64,000 nucleotides of DNA from CAIQJJ01 sp049325275 (GTDB lineage Bacteria > Chloroflexota > Anaerolineae > Anaerolineales > UBA4823). Each line of letters opens with the position of its first letter. Positions within the stretch are counted from its first letter, which is position 1. The stretch covers positions 1 through 64,000 of the forward strand of contig JBMOLU010000029.1 in NCBI GenBank assembly GCA_049325275.1, in the 5' to 3' direction. A program made the translations under genes and the position numbers. The notes beneath the pieces were generated by a model, which was not told where the DNA came from, ran no database searches, and was given only the letters and a program-made list of their open reading frames with translations. Below are positions 17,199-26,340 of this stretch, piece by piece.

Positions 17199-17724
17199 TC
17201 TCAGCCCCGCAAGCCCTACATTGCATGACGTATTTGTAGGAATGGGGTCGAATATTGCTCCGGCAGAACATCTGCCAAAAGCGCTCCGTTTGCTGCAAGA
17301 GTATGTCACGGTGCTGGGTTGGTCGCAAACATGGGAAACGCCACCCTACGGAATGACAGGCGGCAACTTTTTGAATGCGGTCGTGCACCTGCACACCGGT
17401 TACGCTGCCAACACCTTAAAGAGCCTGGTGCTGCGGCGCGTCGAAGCCATTCTCGGGCGCGTGCGAGCCACAGAAAAATTTATTCCGCGTACGATCGATC
17501 TCGACATCTTGGTGTTTGACGGGCAGGTTATCGATGCCGATATTTGGGAACAAGCCCACTGGGCGGTGCCATTGGCAGAGCTGTTTCCGTTGTTACAAAG
17601 CCAACCCGAAGGCGCTACCCTTCAGGAAACCGCACGCCAACTCATGGCAGGTGTGCCTGAAATGAAAACGCGCCCCGGCGTGCTCGGGCGCGTTCATCCT
17701 GCCACGAACTTGTACGGGCGATGA
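17182..17724 (+). CDS. folK: Hydroxymethyl-dihydropterin pyrophosphokinase
   Basis: A protein of about 180 residues with FVGMGSNIAPAEHLPKAL near the start and the signature PRTIDLDILVFDG that binds magnesium and pterin. It moves pyrophosphate from ATP to hydroxymethyl-dihydropterin, the step after FolB. The start is uncertain: GTG 17182, overlapping folB, has GGAG upstream, while TTG 17220 is closer to the conserved N-terminus. A nine-base-stem hairpin lies inside the last 60 bases and may serve as a terminator between the convergent folK and folE. Confidence 0.88.
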   Translation: MNANLNLSPASPTLHDVFVGMGSNIAPAEHLPKALRLLQEYVTVLGWSQTWETPPYGMTGGNFLNAVVHLHTGYAANTLKSLVLRRVEAILGRVRATEKFIPRTIDLDILVFDGQVIDADIWEQAHWAVPLAELFPLLQSQPEGATLQETARQLMAGVPEMKTRPGVLGRVHPATNLYGR

Positions 17725-17736
17725 AACCCTGCGAGA

Positions 17737-18372
17737 CTAGAACTTCATCGCCTCGGCCCCGCGCGAGACGTTATCGAGGAACTCTTGCCGGGTTGCCAGG
17801 CGGGTGCGAAAAGCGCCCAGCATTGCCGAAGTGGTCATTCGGGCGTCGTGTTTTTTGACGCCCCGCATCGTCGAGCACATATGAAGTGCTTCGACCACAA
17901 CAGCCACTCCTTTGGGGTGAAGCAGTTCGTTGATAAAGTCGGCTATCTGGCGAGTCATGCGTTCCTGCACCTGTAGCCTGCGTGCAAACATATCGACAAT
18001 TCGGGGAATCTTAGAAAGCCCGATCACCTTGCCGTTTGGCAAATAAGCAACGTGTGCACGCCCCATAAAGGGCAGCATATGATGTTCGCACAGACTATAG
18101 AATTCGATATCTCGCACGATGACCATCTCGTCATAACTGACATCGAAGAGGGCTTCGTTTACCATGACAACTGGGTCGATGCGATATCCTGAGAGCAGTT
18201 CGGTATACATGCGTGCGACCCGTTCCGGCGTGCGTTGTAAACCTTCTCGCGCCGGATCCTCGCCGATGGCTGTCAGGATTTGGGTAACGGCCTGCTCAAT
18301 CGAGGCGTAATCGATTTCTGATCCCAACAAGAGATCAGCTTGTTCGTAAATCATGCAATCGTTATCGTCCAT
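17737..18372 (-). CDS. folE: GTP cyclohydrolase I
   Basis: A 211-residue enzyme that opens GTP to dihydroneopterin triphosphate, the first folate step. The zinc ligands are in SLCEHHMLPF and ALHMCSTMRGV; the catalytic region includes GRAHVAYLPNGKVIGLSK, and the ending SRGAEAMKF is close to the family's. ATG 18372 has AGGAG at a good distance; ATG 18354 is possible. It is convergent with folK and preceded by the hpf terminator, so it needs its own promoter or read-through. Confidence 0.95.
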   Translation of the reverse strand: MDDNDCMIYEQADLLLGSEIDYASIEQAVTQILTAIGEDPAREGLQRTPERVARMYTELLSGYRIDPVVMVNEALFDVSYDEMVIVRDIEFYSLCEHHMLPFMGRAHVAYLPNGKVIGLSKIPRIVDMFARRLQVQERMTRQIADFINELLHPKGVAVVVEALHMCSTMRGVKKHDARMTTSAMLGAFRTRLATRQEFLDNVSRGAEAMKF

Positions 18373-18390
18373 GAGAAAGCTCCTGATATG

Positions 18391-18421
18391 AAAAAGCTGG
18401 CGAAGGGAATCCTTCGCCAGC
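18391..18421 (-). terminator. Strong terminator between hpf and folE
   Basis: On the minus strand a perfect 11-base stem (GCTGGCGAAGG with CCTTCGCCAGC), a four-base loop, then TTTTT. It lies 24 bases after the hpf stop and only about 20 bases before the folE start, immediately ahead of the folE ribosome site. Confidence 0.85.
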
Positions 18422-18444
18422 CTCGATTCTACTACCAAAAAGCA

Positions 18445-19014
18445 CTACTGAATTTGTGGTTCAATCAGCCCGTAAGAACCGTCTTTGCGACGATAGAGGA
18501 CGTTAACACCGCTAGTACCGGTGTTATAGAACACAAAGAAACTATCGTGACCAAGCATGTTCATCTGCTCAATCGCTTCCATTTCGTCCATGGGTGTAAT
18601 CACAAAACGTTTACGGCGAGCGATGATCGGGCCTTCATCGTCGTCTTCATCGATTGGTTCTACCTCTTGTACAATAACCTCAGCAGCGGATCTGCCGTCA
18701 CCGCGGCTGTGAGAGTGCTTTCCCTTGTAACGTTCCATTCGGCGCTGAATCTTGTCCAAGGCAGTATCAAAGGCAGCGAAAACATCATCTGCGCTTTCCT
18801 CAGAACGCAAAATAAATCCCTTCCCACGTACCGTAATTTGGGCCACCTGCCGGTCCTGAGCGCTACGGGCAGATTTTACATAAGCCAGGTCCACTCTCGC
18901 TTCTTCGATACCATTCAAATAGCGATCCAGTTTGGATGCCTTTTGGGTGACGTAATCTTGAATACGATCCGTCATTTGGATGTTTCGACCATAGATTTCA
19001 ACTGCGAGCGTCAT
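18445..19014 (-). CDS. hpf: Ribosome hibernation promoting factor, long form
   Basis: A 189-residue long-form HPF. The N-terminal S30AE domain (about 1-105, MTLAVEIYGRNIQMTDRIQDYV) binds the 30S subunit; an acidic linker (EPIDEDDDEG) leads to the C-terminal dimerisation domain RRKRFVITPMDEMEAIEQMNMLGHDSFFVF...GVNVLYRRKDGSYGLIEPQ. The long form dimerises 70S ribosomes into inactive 100S particles in slow growth. ATG 19014 has a GGAGG site. comF ends 20 bases upstream, so the two may share a transcript. Confidence 0.94.
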   Translation of the reverse strand: MTLAVEIYGRNIQMTDRIQDYVTQKASKLDRYLNGIEEARVDLAYVKSARSAQDRQVAQITVRGKGFILRSEESADDVFAAFDTALDKIQRRMERYKGKHSHSRGDGRSAAEVIVQEVEPIDEDDDEGPIIARRKRFVITPMDEMEAIEQMNMLGHDSFFVFYNTGTSGVNVLYRRKDGSYGLIEPQIQ

Positions 19015-19034
19015 TGTAAGCCTCCTATCTAATC

Positions 19035-19787
19035 CTAAATATTGAACGATTGGGTTGATATACCATCCGTCGAACTCAAAACGGCCCGCGCCAAAGTCAA
19101 GCCATATATCGTACGTGCGCCAGCTGCCAGCAAAGCGCATGCACAGGAATCTAACGTTGCGCCACTGGTTGTTACGTCATCAACGACCAAAACGTTCCGA
19201 TCTCTTACAAAACCAGGCTTGGCCTGGAAGGCCCCGGCAACGTTTTCTTGCCGAGAGATAGCAGACAGGCCAACTTGCGAGCGTGTTTCTCGCGTGCGCC
19301 ACAGCGCCTTCGCATGAAAGGAAAGGTTGTTTGCCCACGCCAACGGCCTGGCCAGCAGGGTTGCCTGATTATAACCTCGTTCGGCCATGCGATTGGCCCC
19401 CAAAGGCACCGGCACAACCAGGTCGACTTGCCACTCTAACTGTCGGAAATATTCAGAGAGAGGCCTTGCCAACGCCTCACCCAGCCCCACGTCTCGGTGA
19501 TATTTCAAGCGATGGAGCGCGTTCCTGATTTTCCCTTGAAAAACGGCCCATGAACGCAACGCCTGGTAATGCGGTGTTGTTGTCTGGCAACGGGTGCAGA
19601 TTTCCCCATTGGGTTGGCTTTGGCCACAATGTGGGCACAAAGGGACCGATATTGTTTGGACGCTTTGCTGACAACTCTTACACCAGCGTTCACCGCGCTG
19701 ATCACACCCCCCACAAGCTGGTGGATATAACCAATCCAGGCTTGTCCAAAAGAAGTGATAAAGTTGGTAGGCCAGCCGACGTGGCAT
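19035..19787 (-). CDS. comF: ComF-family phosphoribosyltransferase-like protein
   Basis: A 250-residue protein with an N-terminal double zinc finger (CGGCDQRGERWCKSC and CPHCGQ...CTRC) and the phosphoribosyltransferase motif VLVVDDVTTSGAT near the C-terminus. In naturally competent bacteria ComF is needed for DNA uptake; its exact activity is not settled. The ATG at 19787 is chosen for a GGTGG site and family length; an ATG at 19832 is also possible. It follows the tad pilus operon by 90 bases. A joint role with the pilus in DNA uptake is only a thought. Confidence 0.85.
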   Translation of the reverse strand: MPRRLAYQLYHFFWTSLDWLYPPACGGCDQRGERWCKSCQQSVQTISVPLCPHCGQSQPNGEICTRCQTTTPHYQALRSWAVFQGKIRNALHRLKYHRDVGLGEALARPLSEYFRQLEWQVDLVVPVPLGANRMAERGYNQATLLARPLAWANNLSFHAKALWRTRETRSQVGLSAISRQENVAGAFQAKPGFVRDRNVLVVDDVTTSGATLDSCACALLAAGARTIYGLTLARAVLSSTDGISTQSFNI

Positions 19788-19876
19788 AGCGATTGGCCAC
19801 CTTTCTTTACAATTTGTTATAAGCAAACGCATCTCCGTATCGACACGGGCGGTTTGCTGTTTCCCGGCAAAACTTC

Positions 19877-20830
19877 TTATAAGACGCCACCTAAACCGGA
19901 ATTCATCATCTTGATGATTGCCGGAGCCATCAAAACGATACAAAGTGTCGGGAAGATCAAAAACGCCATGGGGATTAACATTTTAATGGGCGCCTGGTGC
20001 GCTTCTTCTTCTGCCAATTGGCGACGACGGGTGCGCATCTGATCGGATTGAATGCGCAGCACCTGTGCCATACTGACACCCAATTGTTCACTTTGGATGA
20101 CGGCGGCAACGAAGCTGGTCATTTCGGCGATTCCCAAGCGGTCTGCCATATCGCGCAAGGCCTCGCGGCGCAGCTTACCCAGTTGGATTTCCCTTACCAC
20201 GCGGCCAAAAGCCTGGCCGAGTTCGTTATCCCACTTCTCATAAATTTTTGCCATGGCCGCATCGAAGCCCAAACCCGCCTCCACGCAGATGGTCAAGAGA
20301 TCGAGGGCATCTGGCATGGCTTTGCGGATGGCTTTTTGCCGCCGGTCGGTGGTGCTCTTGAGCAACAAATCTGGCAAATAGAATCCCAAGACACTCCCAA
20401 TCAGCATAAACCACACACCCTTGCCCTTGATCGGGCTTCCGGGTGGGGTAATTGTTTCCAAAAAAAGGAAAAGGCCGCCCAAGGGGAGACCCAGGAAGCG
20501 AAGCGCAAAGAACATCGCCGGGTCGAGCTTGCCAGGGTTCCCGGCGCGCTCCAGCTTTACCGCCGTCTGTTGAATGGCGTTTTGCGGCGTGAACTTCAGA
20601 GCGATTTCGCCCAATTTACGCGCCATGGGATAAATCACGCGTTCGACGAAAGGCTGGGCGAGCTCGATGTCTTCCAACGTCACAGACTCGCCCTGTGCGG
20701 CAAATTCTGCCAAACGCGATTCGAGTGGGTCAGCAGCCTGAGGCGAACGAATCCCGATGATGACAAGAATCGCCGCAATGATTAAAACGCCTGCGCCGAG
20801 ACCGATGAGGACAAGTGTAGAAATTTCCAT
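19877..20830 (-). CDS. tadC: TadC-like pilus platform protein
   Basis: A 317-residue inner membrane protein of the type II secretion F family. An N-terminal segment, a pair near residues 105-150 and a final one (MLIPMAFLIFPTLCIVLMAPAII) are hydrophobic; between them is the F-domain helix pattern PDALDLLTICVEAGLGFDAAM. It would form the membrane platform of the Flp/Tad pilus together with TadB. It is the last of five tad genes, 21 bases after tadB. Confidence 0.9.
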   Translation of the reverse strand: MEISTLVLIGLGAGVLIIAAILVIIGIRSPQAADPLESRLAEFAAQGESVTLEDIELAQPFVERVIYPMARKLGEIALKFTPQNAIQQTAVKLERAGNPGKLDPAMFFALRFLGLPLGGLFLFLETITPPGSPIKGKGVWFMLIGSVLGFYLPDLLLKSTTDRRQKAIRKAMPDALDLLTICVEAGLGFDAAMAKIYEKWDNELGQAFGRVVREIQLGKLRREALRDMADRLGIAEMTSFVAAVIQSEQLGVSMAQVLRIQSDQMRTRRRQLAEEEAHQAPIKMLIPMAFLIFPTLCIVLMAPAIIKMMNSGLGGVL

Positions 20831-20851
20831 AGCACACTCCAGTTTCCTGGA

Positions 20852-21817
20852 TTACACCTCGATATTGGCAATCCTGGTCATGACAAAGTAACCCAGGCTA
20901 ATCATTACCACACCGACTATCAGAACCGGAATACCAATATTACGTGTTTCCGGATTCAACAACTCCATAATATAAGGCCGGTTAACAAAGTAGAGTGCGA
21001 CAAAAACGATCACCGGCATCAAGGACAAAAATTTTGCCGAGATCATCGCCTGCGAAGTCAGCACGCGGATCTCGCCTTTGACACGTACACGCTCACGGAT
21101 CGTGTGGGAAATGGTACCCAAGATTTCTGCCAGGTTACCACCAACCTCACGCTGCACGTTAACGGCAGTAACGACCAGGTCCAGGTCTTTACTGGGTATT
21201 CTACGCGTCAAATTTTCGAGCGACTTTTCCATCGAGATGCCCAACTGCATTTCTTGCACCACGCGCCGAAACTCATCGCAAATGGGGGGAGGCAACTCTT
21301 TGCTTACCGCTTCCATGGCTTGCATGGTTGAGTACCCCGCACGCAGGCCGTTTACCATCAGGTTCAGCATATCCGACAGTTCATCATCGAAACGTTGTAA
21401 GCGGGCCGCTTTTTGGCGCCCGACGTAAACCCTGGGTAGAAAAAAACCGATCACGGCGCCGATCCCCGCCGAGGCCACTGCTCTGCCGCCGACCAACCAC
21501 GCAACAGCAGCACCACCCACAACCGCAATGACAACCACAGCCAGGTACTCACCTACGCGTAGTTTAAGATCCGCTCGAGCGAGATCTTTGGAAATCCCCT
21601 CACTCCACGAAAAACGGCTGACCTGATCGTTGACCCAGTCGCCAACTGCGGTAGATCTTTCCGCAGTGGCAGCCTGCGCCGCCTCTTCTTCGTCGAGGTA
21701 TCGTCCCAGGCGCTGCTGCACAACCGAGCGGTCTTCACGCGCAGAGATCACCATGCCGATGATCAACATCAGCAGCGCTACAGACCCGCCAACAACCAGA
21801 ATAAGAGTGGTTCCCAT
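20852..21817 (-). CDS. tadB: TadB-like pilus platform protein
   Basis: A 321-residue protein of the type II secretion F family, with an N-terminal membrane segment (LILVVGGSVALLMLIIGMV), a central pair, the F-domain DELSDMLNLMVNGLRAGYSTMQAMEAV, and two C-terminal membrane segments. It pairs with TadC as the membrane platform onto which the ATPase TadA acts. It lies 23 bases downstream of tadA. Confidence 0.9.
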   Translation of the reverse strand: MGTTLILVVGGSVALLMLIIGMVISAREDRSVVQQRLGRYLDEEEAAQAATAERSTAVGDWVNDQVSRFSWSEGISKDLARADLKLRVGEYLAVVVIAVVGGAAVAWLVGGRAVASAGIGAVIGFFLPRVYVGRQKAARLQRFDDELSDMLNLMVNGLRAGYSTMQAMEAVSKELPPPICDEFRRVVQEMQLGISMEKSLENLTRRIPSKDLDLVVTAVNVQREVGGNLAEILGTISHTIRERVRVKGEIRVLTSQAMISAKFLSLMPVIVFVALYFVNRPYIMELLNPETRNIGIPVLIVGVVMISLGYFVMTRIANIEV

Positions 21818-21840
21818 AAATTCGCCTTTGCCTGTCCGCG

Positions 21841-23232
21841 CTAACGCCTTCGTTCCCCAATCCCAAAGATCGAGGGGGGCAGGTGGATGCCGGCGGCTTC
21901 AATCTTGTCCATAAACTTCGGGCGCAGGCCTGTCGGACGTAACCGGCCAATGATTTTTCCGCCTTCGTAGCCGGTTTGCTCAAAGACAAAAATATCCGTC
22001 ATGGTAATCACGTCACCTTCCATCCCGCTTACTTCGGTGATATAGGCAACCTTGCGGGTGCCATCGCGCATACGCTCCTGGTGCACCACCAAATCGATGG
22101 CCGAAGAGATCTGCTCACGAATCGCGCGTACGGGCAAATCCATCCCCGCCATCAGGCACATCGTTTCGATACGTGAAAGGGTATCGCGCGGCCCGTTCGA
22201 GTGTGCGGTGGTCATTGAACCATCGTGACCGGTATTCATGGCCTGCAACATGTCTAGCGCCGCTTCGTCACGAATTTCACCGACGATAATGCGATCCGGA
22301 CGCATACGCAAGGCATTGACGACCAGGTGGCGAATGGTCACTTCACCGCGGCCTTCAATATTGGGGGGGCGTGATTCAAGTGTGACGACGTGTTCCTGGC
22401 GCAACTGAAGTTCGGCGGCGTTTTCGATGGTAACGATGCGGTCATCCGATGGAATAAACATCGAAAGCACGTTGAGCAAGGTTGTCTTTCCGGAGCCTGT
22501 ACCGCCTGAAATCACAATATTCAGGCTGGACTCTACACACGCTTTCAAAAACTGTAAAGCTTCTGGAGAAATCGTTCCAAACTGAATGAGCTGCTCGATC
22601 GTAATCGGGTTCTTGGCGAATTTACGGATTGTAATCACCGGACCAACCAGCGAGATCGGCGGGATAACCGCATTCACACGTGAGCCATCGGGAAGGCGAG
22701 CGTCTACATAAGGGCTGGACTCGTCGATACGGCGGCCCAAGGGAGCGACGATGCGCTCGATGATGCGCATGACATGATCGTCGCTCTCGAAAGAAACCGG
22801 GACGCGATGGATCTTACCCTTCCGCTCAATGTAGATATTCTTGGCTCCGTTGACCATGATTTCCGTGATGGACTCATCCTCCAGCAAAGTCTGAAGCGGG
22901 CCAAAGCCTAAGATGTCGGCGGCGATTTGCTCGAACAGGCGCTGCTTCTCCGGCCTGGATAGAAGAATGTTCTCTTCTGCCAGTACCTGCTCGAACAACT
23001 CCTGAATCGTCCCACGGACTTCACTGATCTTGGTCACATCGGTTGATGGATCGAGTTCAGTCAACAAGCGATTTTGCACTCTTGTTTTCAGATCGACCAA
23101 CGGGTCTTTTTGTGACCCTACGCCGGGCGCCGCAACGCGACGGGCCTGTAAAGTGGATAAACGAGACTTATTCTCATCTACCCCGGCAGACTGAGCGCCC
23201 TGCCCTTGCTCAATTCGTTTGAGTAAAGACAT
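21841..23232 (-). CDS. tadA: TadA/CpaF pilus assembly ATPase
   Basis: A 463-residue secretion ATPase. The Walker A motif is ISGGTGSGKTTLLN; the Asp box and Walker B follow as IVTIENAAELQL and RPDRIIVGEIRDEAALDMLQAMNTGHDG, with the His box nearby. The N-domain contains FGPLQTLLEDESITEIMVNG, typical of CpaF. It powers extension of Flp pili. ATG 23232 has a perfect AGGAGG site seven bases upstream. Confidence 0.95.
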   Translation of the reverse strand: MSLLKRIEQGQGAQSAGVDENKSRLSTLQARRVAAPGVGSQKDPLVDLKTRVQNRLLTELDPSTDVTKISEVRGTIQELFEQVLAEENILLSRPEKQRLFEQIAADILGFGPLQTLLEDESITEIMVNGAKNIYIERKGKIHRVPVSFESDDHVMRIIERIVAPLGRRIDESSPYVDARLPDGSRVNAVIPPISLVGPVITIRKFAKNPITIEQLIQFGTISPEALQFLKACVESSLNIVISGGTGSGKTTLLNVLSMFIPSDDRIVTIENAAELQLRQEHVVTLESRPPNIEGRGEVTIRHLVVNALRMRPDRIIVGEIRDEAALDMLQAMNTGHDGSMTTAHSNGPRDTLSRIETMCLMAGMDLPVRAIREQISSAIDLVVHQERMRDGTRKVAYITEVSGMEGDVITMTDIFVFEQTGYEGGKIIGRLRPTGLRPKFMDKIEAAGIHLPPSIFGIGERRR

Positions 23233-23247
23233 CGCTGGACCTCCTAA

Positions 23248-24510
23248 TTATTTCTTACCGCTACCTTTCGACCCGGCCGAAGCGCTGCTGTCATCGTAGG
23301 TATCCATAGCAGACAAACGCTGCTTGACGCTATCCGCAAGTGCAAGCATGCTGCGTGCCATCGGGTGAGATTTATTCCCTAACATAAACGGCACGCCGCG
23401 GTTGACAGAAGGGACAACCACGCGTTCATCCAAAGGTAACACCCCAACGATTTCCAACTTGAAGTTTTCGCTGATCTTCTCCGGCAAAATATTGATGCGT
23501 TTGTCGAAACGATTCATAACAAACAAGATACGCCGCTTCTCGAGGCCTAAAGCATCGGCCAGGTCCAAAAAGAGGCGGCAGTTCTTTAGCGTGGGAATTT
23601 CTTGGGTTGTAATCAATATCACGATGTCGCTGGCATCGATGACGCTCAACGTAACGTCGGATAGGTCTGAAGAAGCATCCACGACAACGTAAGTGTACAT
23701 CCGGCTCAAGTACTTTAAAACCTTGAGTACCTGATCGCCCCTGACACCTTCCGCCTCTTCCGGGCGGTGCGGTGCAGGTAATATCTTGAGACTGGAGGGG
23801 CCATGCTTGACCAAAACGCTTTCCACGATTTCCGGGTCTAACTCATCTGCACGTGGCGCGAGGTCTACCACGCTATTCTTCCCTTGTTCGTTGAGAAAAA
23901 TAGCGACGTCGCCGAACTGCATGTTTCCATCGACCAGCACGGTGGGAGTGTTCTCACTGTTCAGCGTAACGGCAAGGTTGGTCGCTAACGTCGTACAGCC
24001 GGTGCCCCCTTTTGGGCTGTAGACGGCAATCACCTTGCCAGTTGCTACGGAGGAAGCAACTGCGACTTGCCCGGCTACGGTAGGCTGGAGCATCCCCTGG
24101 CTCGTTTTGGTGCGCTCTTCACGGGCCATGACGCCTGCCCGGCGAATCGCAGAAGTCAACTCATCCACCGAGGGTGGTTTGGTCAAAAAGTCTCGCGCCC
24201 CGGCAAGCATGGCCCGCCGCATATAATTTGGATCGCTCTGTACAGAAAGAATGATAATTTGTGAGAAGGGAACGCTCTTTCGAATGGATTCCGTCGCCGT
24301 GATACCGTCCATGTCCGGCATATTGATATCCATCAAAACAACATCGGGTTTCGTCTCCTTTGTGAGATCGAGACCTTCTCGTCCCGTGCGCGCAACACCG
24401 ACTACTTCAACGTCGTTTTCGAATTGAAGCAACTTACGGATGTTCTCACGCGTTTCGGCGATGTCATCGACTATGATTACGCGAATCTTTTCTGCAGCGG
24501 CCATGGGCAT
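23248..24510 (-). CDS. tadZ: TadZ/CpaE: receiver plus MinD-like ATPase
   Basis: A 420-residue protein. Residues 8-125 form a complete response-regulator receiver with the acidic pair VDD, phospho-acceptor Asp61 in VVLMDINMPDMDG, and LTKPP lysine. Residues from about 155 form a ParA/MinD ATPase with the deviant Walker A KVIAVYSPKGGTGCTTLATNLA. TadZ places the pilus machine at a cell site. Many TadZ proteins have a degenerate receiver; here the phosphorylation residues look intact, so a kinase could control pilus placement. ATG 24504 is an alternative start. Confidence 0.9.
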   Translation of the reverse strand: MPMAAAEKIRVIIVDDIAETRENIRKLLQFENDVEVVGVARTGREGLDLTKETKPDVVLMDINMPDMDGITATESIRKSVPFSQIIILSVQSDPNYMRRAMLAGARDFLTKPPSVDELTSAIRRAGVMAREERTKTSQGMLQPTVAGQVAVASSVATGKVIAVYSPKGGTGCTTLATNLAVTLNSENTPTVLVDGNMQFGDVAIFLNEQGKNSVVDLAPRADELDPEIVESVLVKHGPSSLKILPAPHRPEEAEGVRGDQVLKVLKYLSRMYTYVVVDASSDLSDVTLSVIDASDIVILITTQEIPTLKNCRLFLDLADALGLEKRRILFVMNRFDKRINILPEKISENFKLEIVGVLPLDERVVVPSVNRGVPFMLGNKSHPMARSMLALADSVKQRLSAMDTYDDSSASAGSKGSGKK

Positions 24511-24532
24511 ACTTTCGAAACTGTTTCAGGGT

Positions 24533-25702
24533 TTACGGAACGGGCGTACCGGATAGCTTATCGTTGGGAAGATTGGGTTGGGTCAACTCATCCACACGAG
24601 GACTGATGGAGATATCCATCTTCTCTGGCCGTTGGATTCTGTAGTTTTCCATCAAAAAGTTTAACGTGACGGCCTGCGTCTCTACCGTTTCCACGTCACC
24701 GACCGGGCGCAAAGCCAACGTCACCTGAGCGCCTGCAAAGAGCAAATAGTTCAGCGTAACCGCATCTTGCGGCGAAACCACGATCGTGATCAAATCAGGC
24801 TTCTCCGGTTCGGGCGTTGGCTGAGGCTGTTCCTGGCCGGGCGCCGGGGTTGGCGTTTCGGCGACTTCTTGCACGGGTTTCAGGGTTCTATCTTGGACCA
24901 CGTAGGTGCCGACCTGCAACACCTTTACGTCCTGAATAAGTGTCTGGCTGACCATTCGCGGGCGCTGTGCTTCCGAAGGCACCAGATAGAAAGTCTGTTC
25001 TAGCGTCGGATCTTGGAACGAACGCCCCAACTTCGCCGCTTCACCGCCACCGGCAACTTGCGCAGCGATTGAACGAAGCTGCTCAGACGACTGGAGAGAG
25101 GATGTATCGTCGGTCCCTAACAAAAGGGAAGGACCGGGTGCCAACACGCCGGCTGTATAGTTTGGCAGTTCGGATTGAAACTCAGAGTCTGTGTCGACCA
25201 GCATCAACGTGACGATTACGTTGACATGGTCGCCTCGTTGTGGTGCATAAGAAACACTCGAAAGGCGCGTAATCGGGATGGATACGGCGACTTTGCCCTT
25301 GTCGATGAGGAAAGAGATATCGGAAACAGCACTCGACACCTGTTCCAGGCTTTCCACCAGATATTTTTCATTGAGCCAGATACCTTGTTGCAGATCATAA
25401 CGCGCCAAACGGCCAACCGCCTTGGACATGTCTGTCATATACATATCAGGCACATAGACATCTTGGGAAATGGGCAGCGTCATCAGGTAGTCGGCCGTAA
25501 TTTCAGCGCCCAAAGGAATTGGCTGACTCACCACAATCACTTCCACGGTTGTCACGGGGGTAGCCGTAGGAACGACATCCGGCCCCGGCCCGATGCCGCC
25601 ATTCCCGCTGTCGCCGGTCAACTTCGGCAAGAGAAAGAATGCAGCACCGACCACAATGATCAGGAGCAGTGCCAAGTAAATGAATATTCTTCCACGACGC
25701 AT
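24533..25702 (-). CDS. cpaB: CpaB/RcpC-like Flp pilus assembly protein
   Basis: A 389-residue protein with one N-terminal membrane anchor (IFIYLALLLIIVVGAAFFLLP), a Gly/Pro linker, and a SAF-type domain (TTVEVIVVSQPIPLGAEITADYLMTLPI) typical of CpaB. A Pro/Glu/Gln-rich linker splits the C-terminal half. In diderms it works with the CpaC secretin; no secretin gene is present here, which fits a monoderm envelope. First gene of the tad operon, with a GGGAGG site and its own promoter at 25744-25771. Confidence 0.87.
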   Translation of the reverse strand: MRRGRIFIYLALLLIIVVGAAFFLLPKLTGDSGNGGIGPGPDVVPTATPVTTVEVIVVSQPIPLGAEITADYLMTLPISQDVYVPDMYMTDMSKAVGRLARYDLQQGIWLNEKYLVESLEQVSSAVSDISFLIDKGKVAVSIPITRLSSVSYAPQRGDHVNVIVTLMLVDTDSEFQSELPNYTAGVLAPGPSLLLGTDDTSSLQSSEQLRSIAAQVAGGGEAAKLGRSFQDPTLEQTFYLVPSEAQRPRMVSQTLIQDVKVLQVGTYVVQDRTLKPVQEVAETPTPAPGQEQPQPTPEPEKPDLITIVVSPQDAVTLNYLLFAGAQVTLALRPVGDVETVETQAVTLNFLMENYRIQRPEKMDISISPRVDELTQPNLPNDKLSGTPVP

Positions 25703-25743
25703 ATCAGCCTCCCAGGATGAAATGGTTTCACGAAACTAATACA

Positions 25744-25771
25744 ATCATACGCGTTTTGTGTTAAAAGTCAA
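25744..25771 (-). promoter_or_regulatory. Promoter of the tad operon
   Basis: On the minus strand TTGACT, a 16-base spacer and TATGAT, about 40 bases before the cpaB ATG. The element lies between the intron fragment and cpaB, so the operon does not depend on transcription from flp. Confidence 0.65.
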
Positions 25772-25828
25772 GCTGAGCGAAGTACTACGGTAAGGGTTGG
25801 CGGGCATTCCCCTCGTTAATCAACAAAC

Positions 25829-26232
25829 AACCGAGTAGGGGGCGGTGGCTAACCGCCCCATCTTGCGCGCGCCATTTTGGGATACCGATCTTCACCAGAT
25901 TGCGGTAACGGGTCGTGCCTCGCTGTCTTGGCCGCACGGGGCTTCGTTGTCTCTTGCCAACTCGCCTTGCCGCACAGCCTCATGCGGTTCGTCCGCATCG
26001 GGTCGCAGGTTTGCTTTCGGATTCCTTCGGACCTCGCCTCATGGCGACACCCTTGCCTTCAGGTGCGACTAACTCCCGCAGGGTCTTTCACCCGCTATAT
26101 TACTGCCCACGGGAATAAATTGCGCTTTTCCTACCATCTTCAGCGGCGCCTGATAAACCAGGCGAAACCTGCTTGAAGCTGGATTTATCCAGCGTCGTTC
26201 GATAGCCCAGACACTCATGCCCGGCGGGCCCA
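25829..26232 (-). mobile_element. Group II intron 5' fragment (domain I), no reverse transcriptase
   Basis: This 400-base stretch has no convincing gene. Read on the minus strand it carries the order of motifs of bacterial group II intron domain I: a GGGCATGAGTGTCTGG-like 5' part, then GGGTGAAAGACCC, GAGTTAGTCGCACC, GAAGGCAAGGGTGTCGCC, GAAGGAATCCGAAAGCAAACC and CGGACGAACCGCATGAGGC. No reverse transcriptase frame and no catalytic domain V follow, because the tad promoter and cpaB begin about 60 bases later. It is therefore read as a truncated, immobile remnant. The identification is from remembered intron patterns and needs a covariance model to confirm. Confidence 0.55.
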
Positions 26233-26288
26233 AACCGCAATTTGTGCCCGTTTGAAGTATAGTCAGCACCCAGCGGGCGCGCCAAAAC

Positions 26289-26318
26289 GAAAGACCCCGC
26301 TGTTGGGCGGGGCCTTTC
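26289..26318 (-). terminator. Terminator of flp
   Basis: Twelve-base arms (GAAAGGCCCCGC and GCGGGGTCTTTC on the minus strand, one G-T pair) with a six-base loop, 23 bases after the flp stop, followed by CGTTTTGG. It would make flp a single-gene transcript. Confidence 0.75.
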
Positions 26319-26340
26319 ATAAAACGTGCCAGGAAAACAA

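Noticed and set aside
17667..17694. Nine-base-stem hairpin at the end of folK
   Set aside because: It lies inside the coding sequence and no T run follows on either strand, so it is not listed as a terminator.
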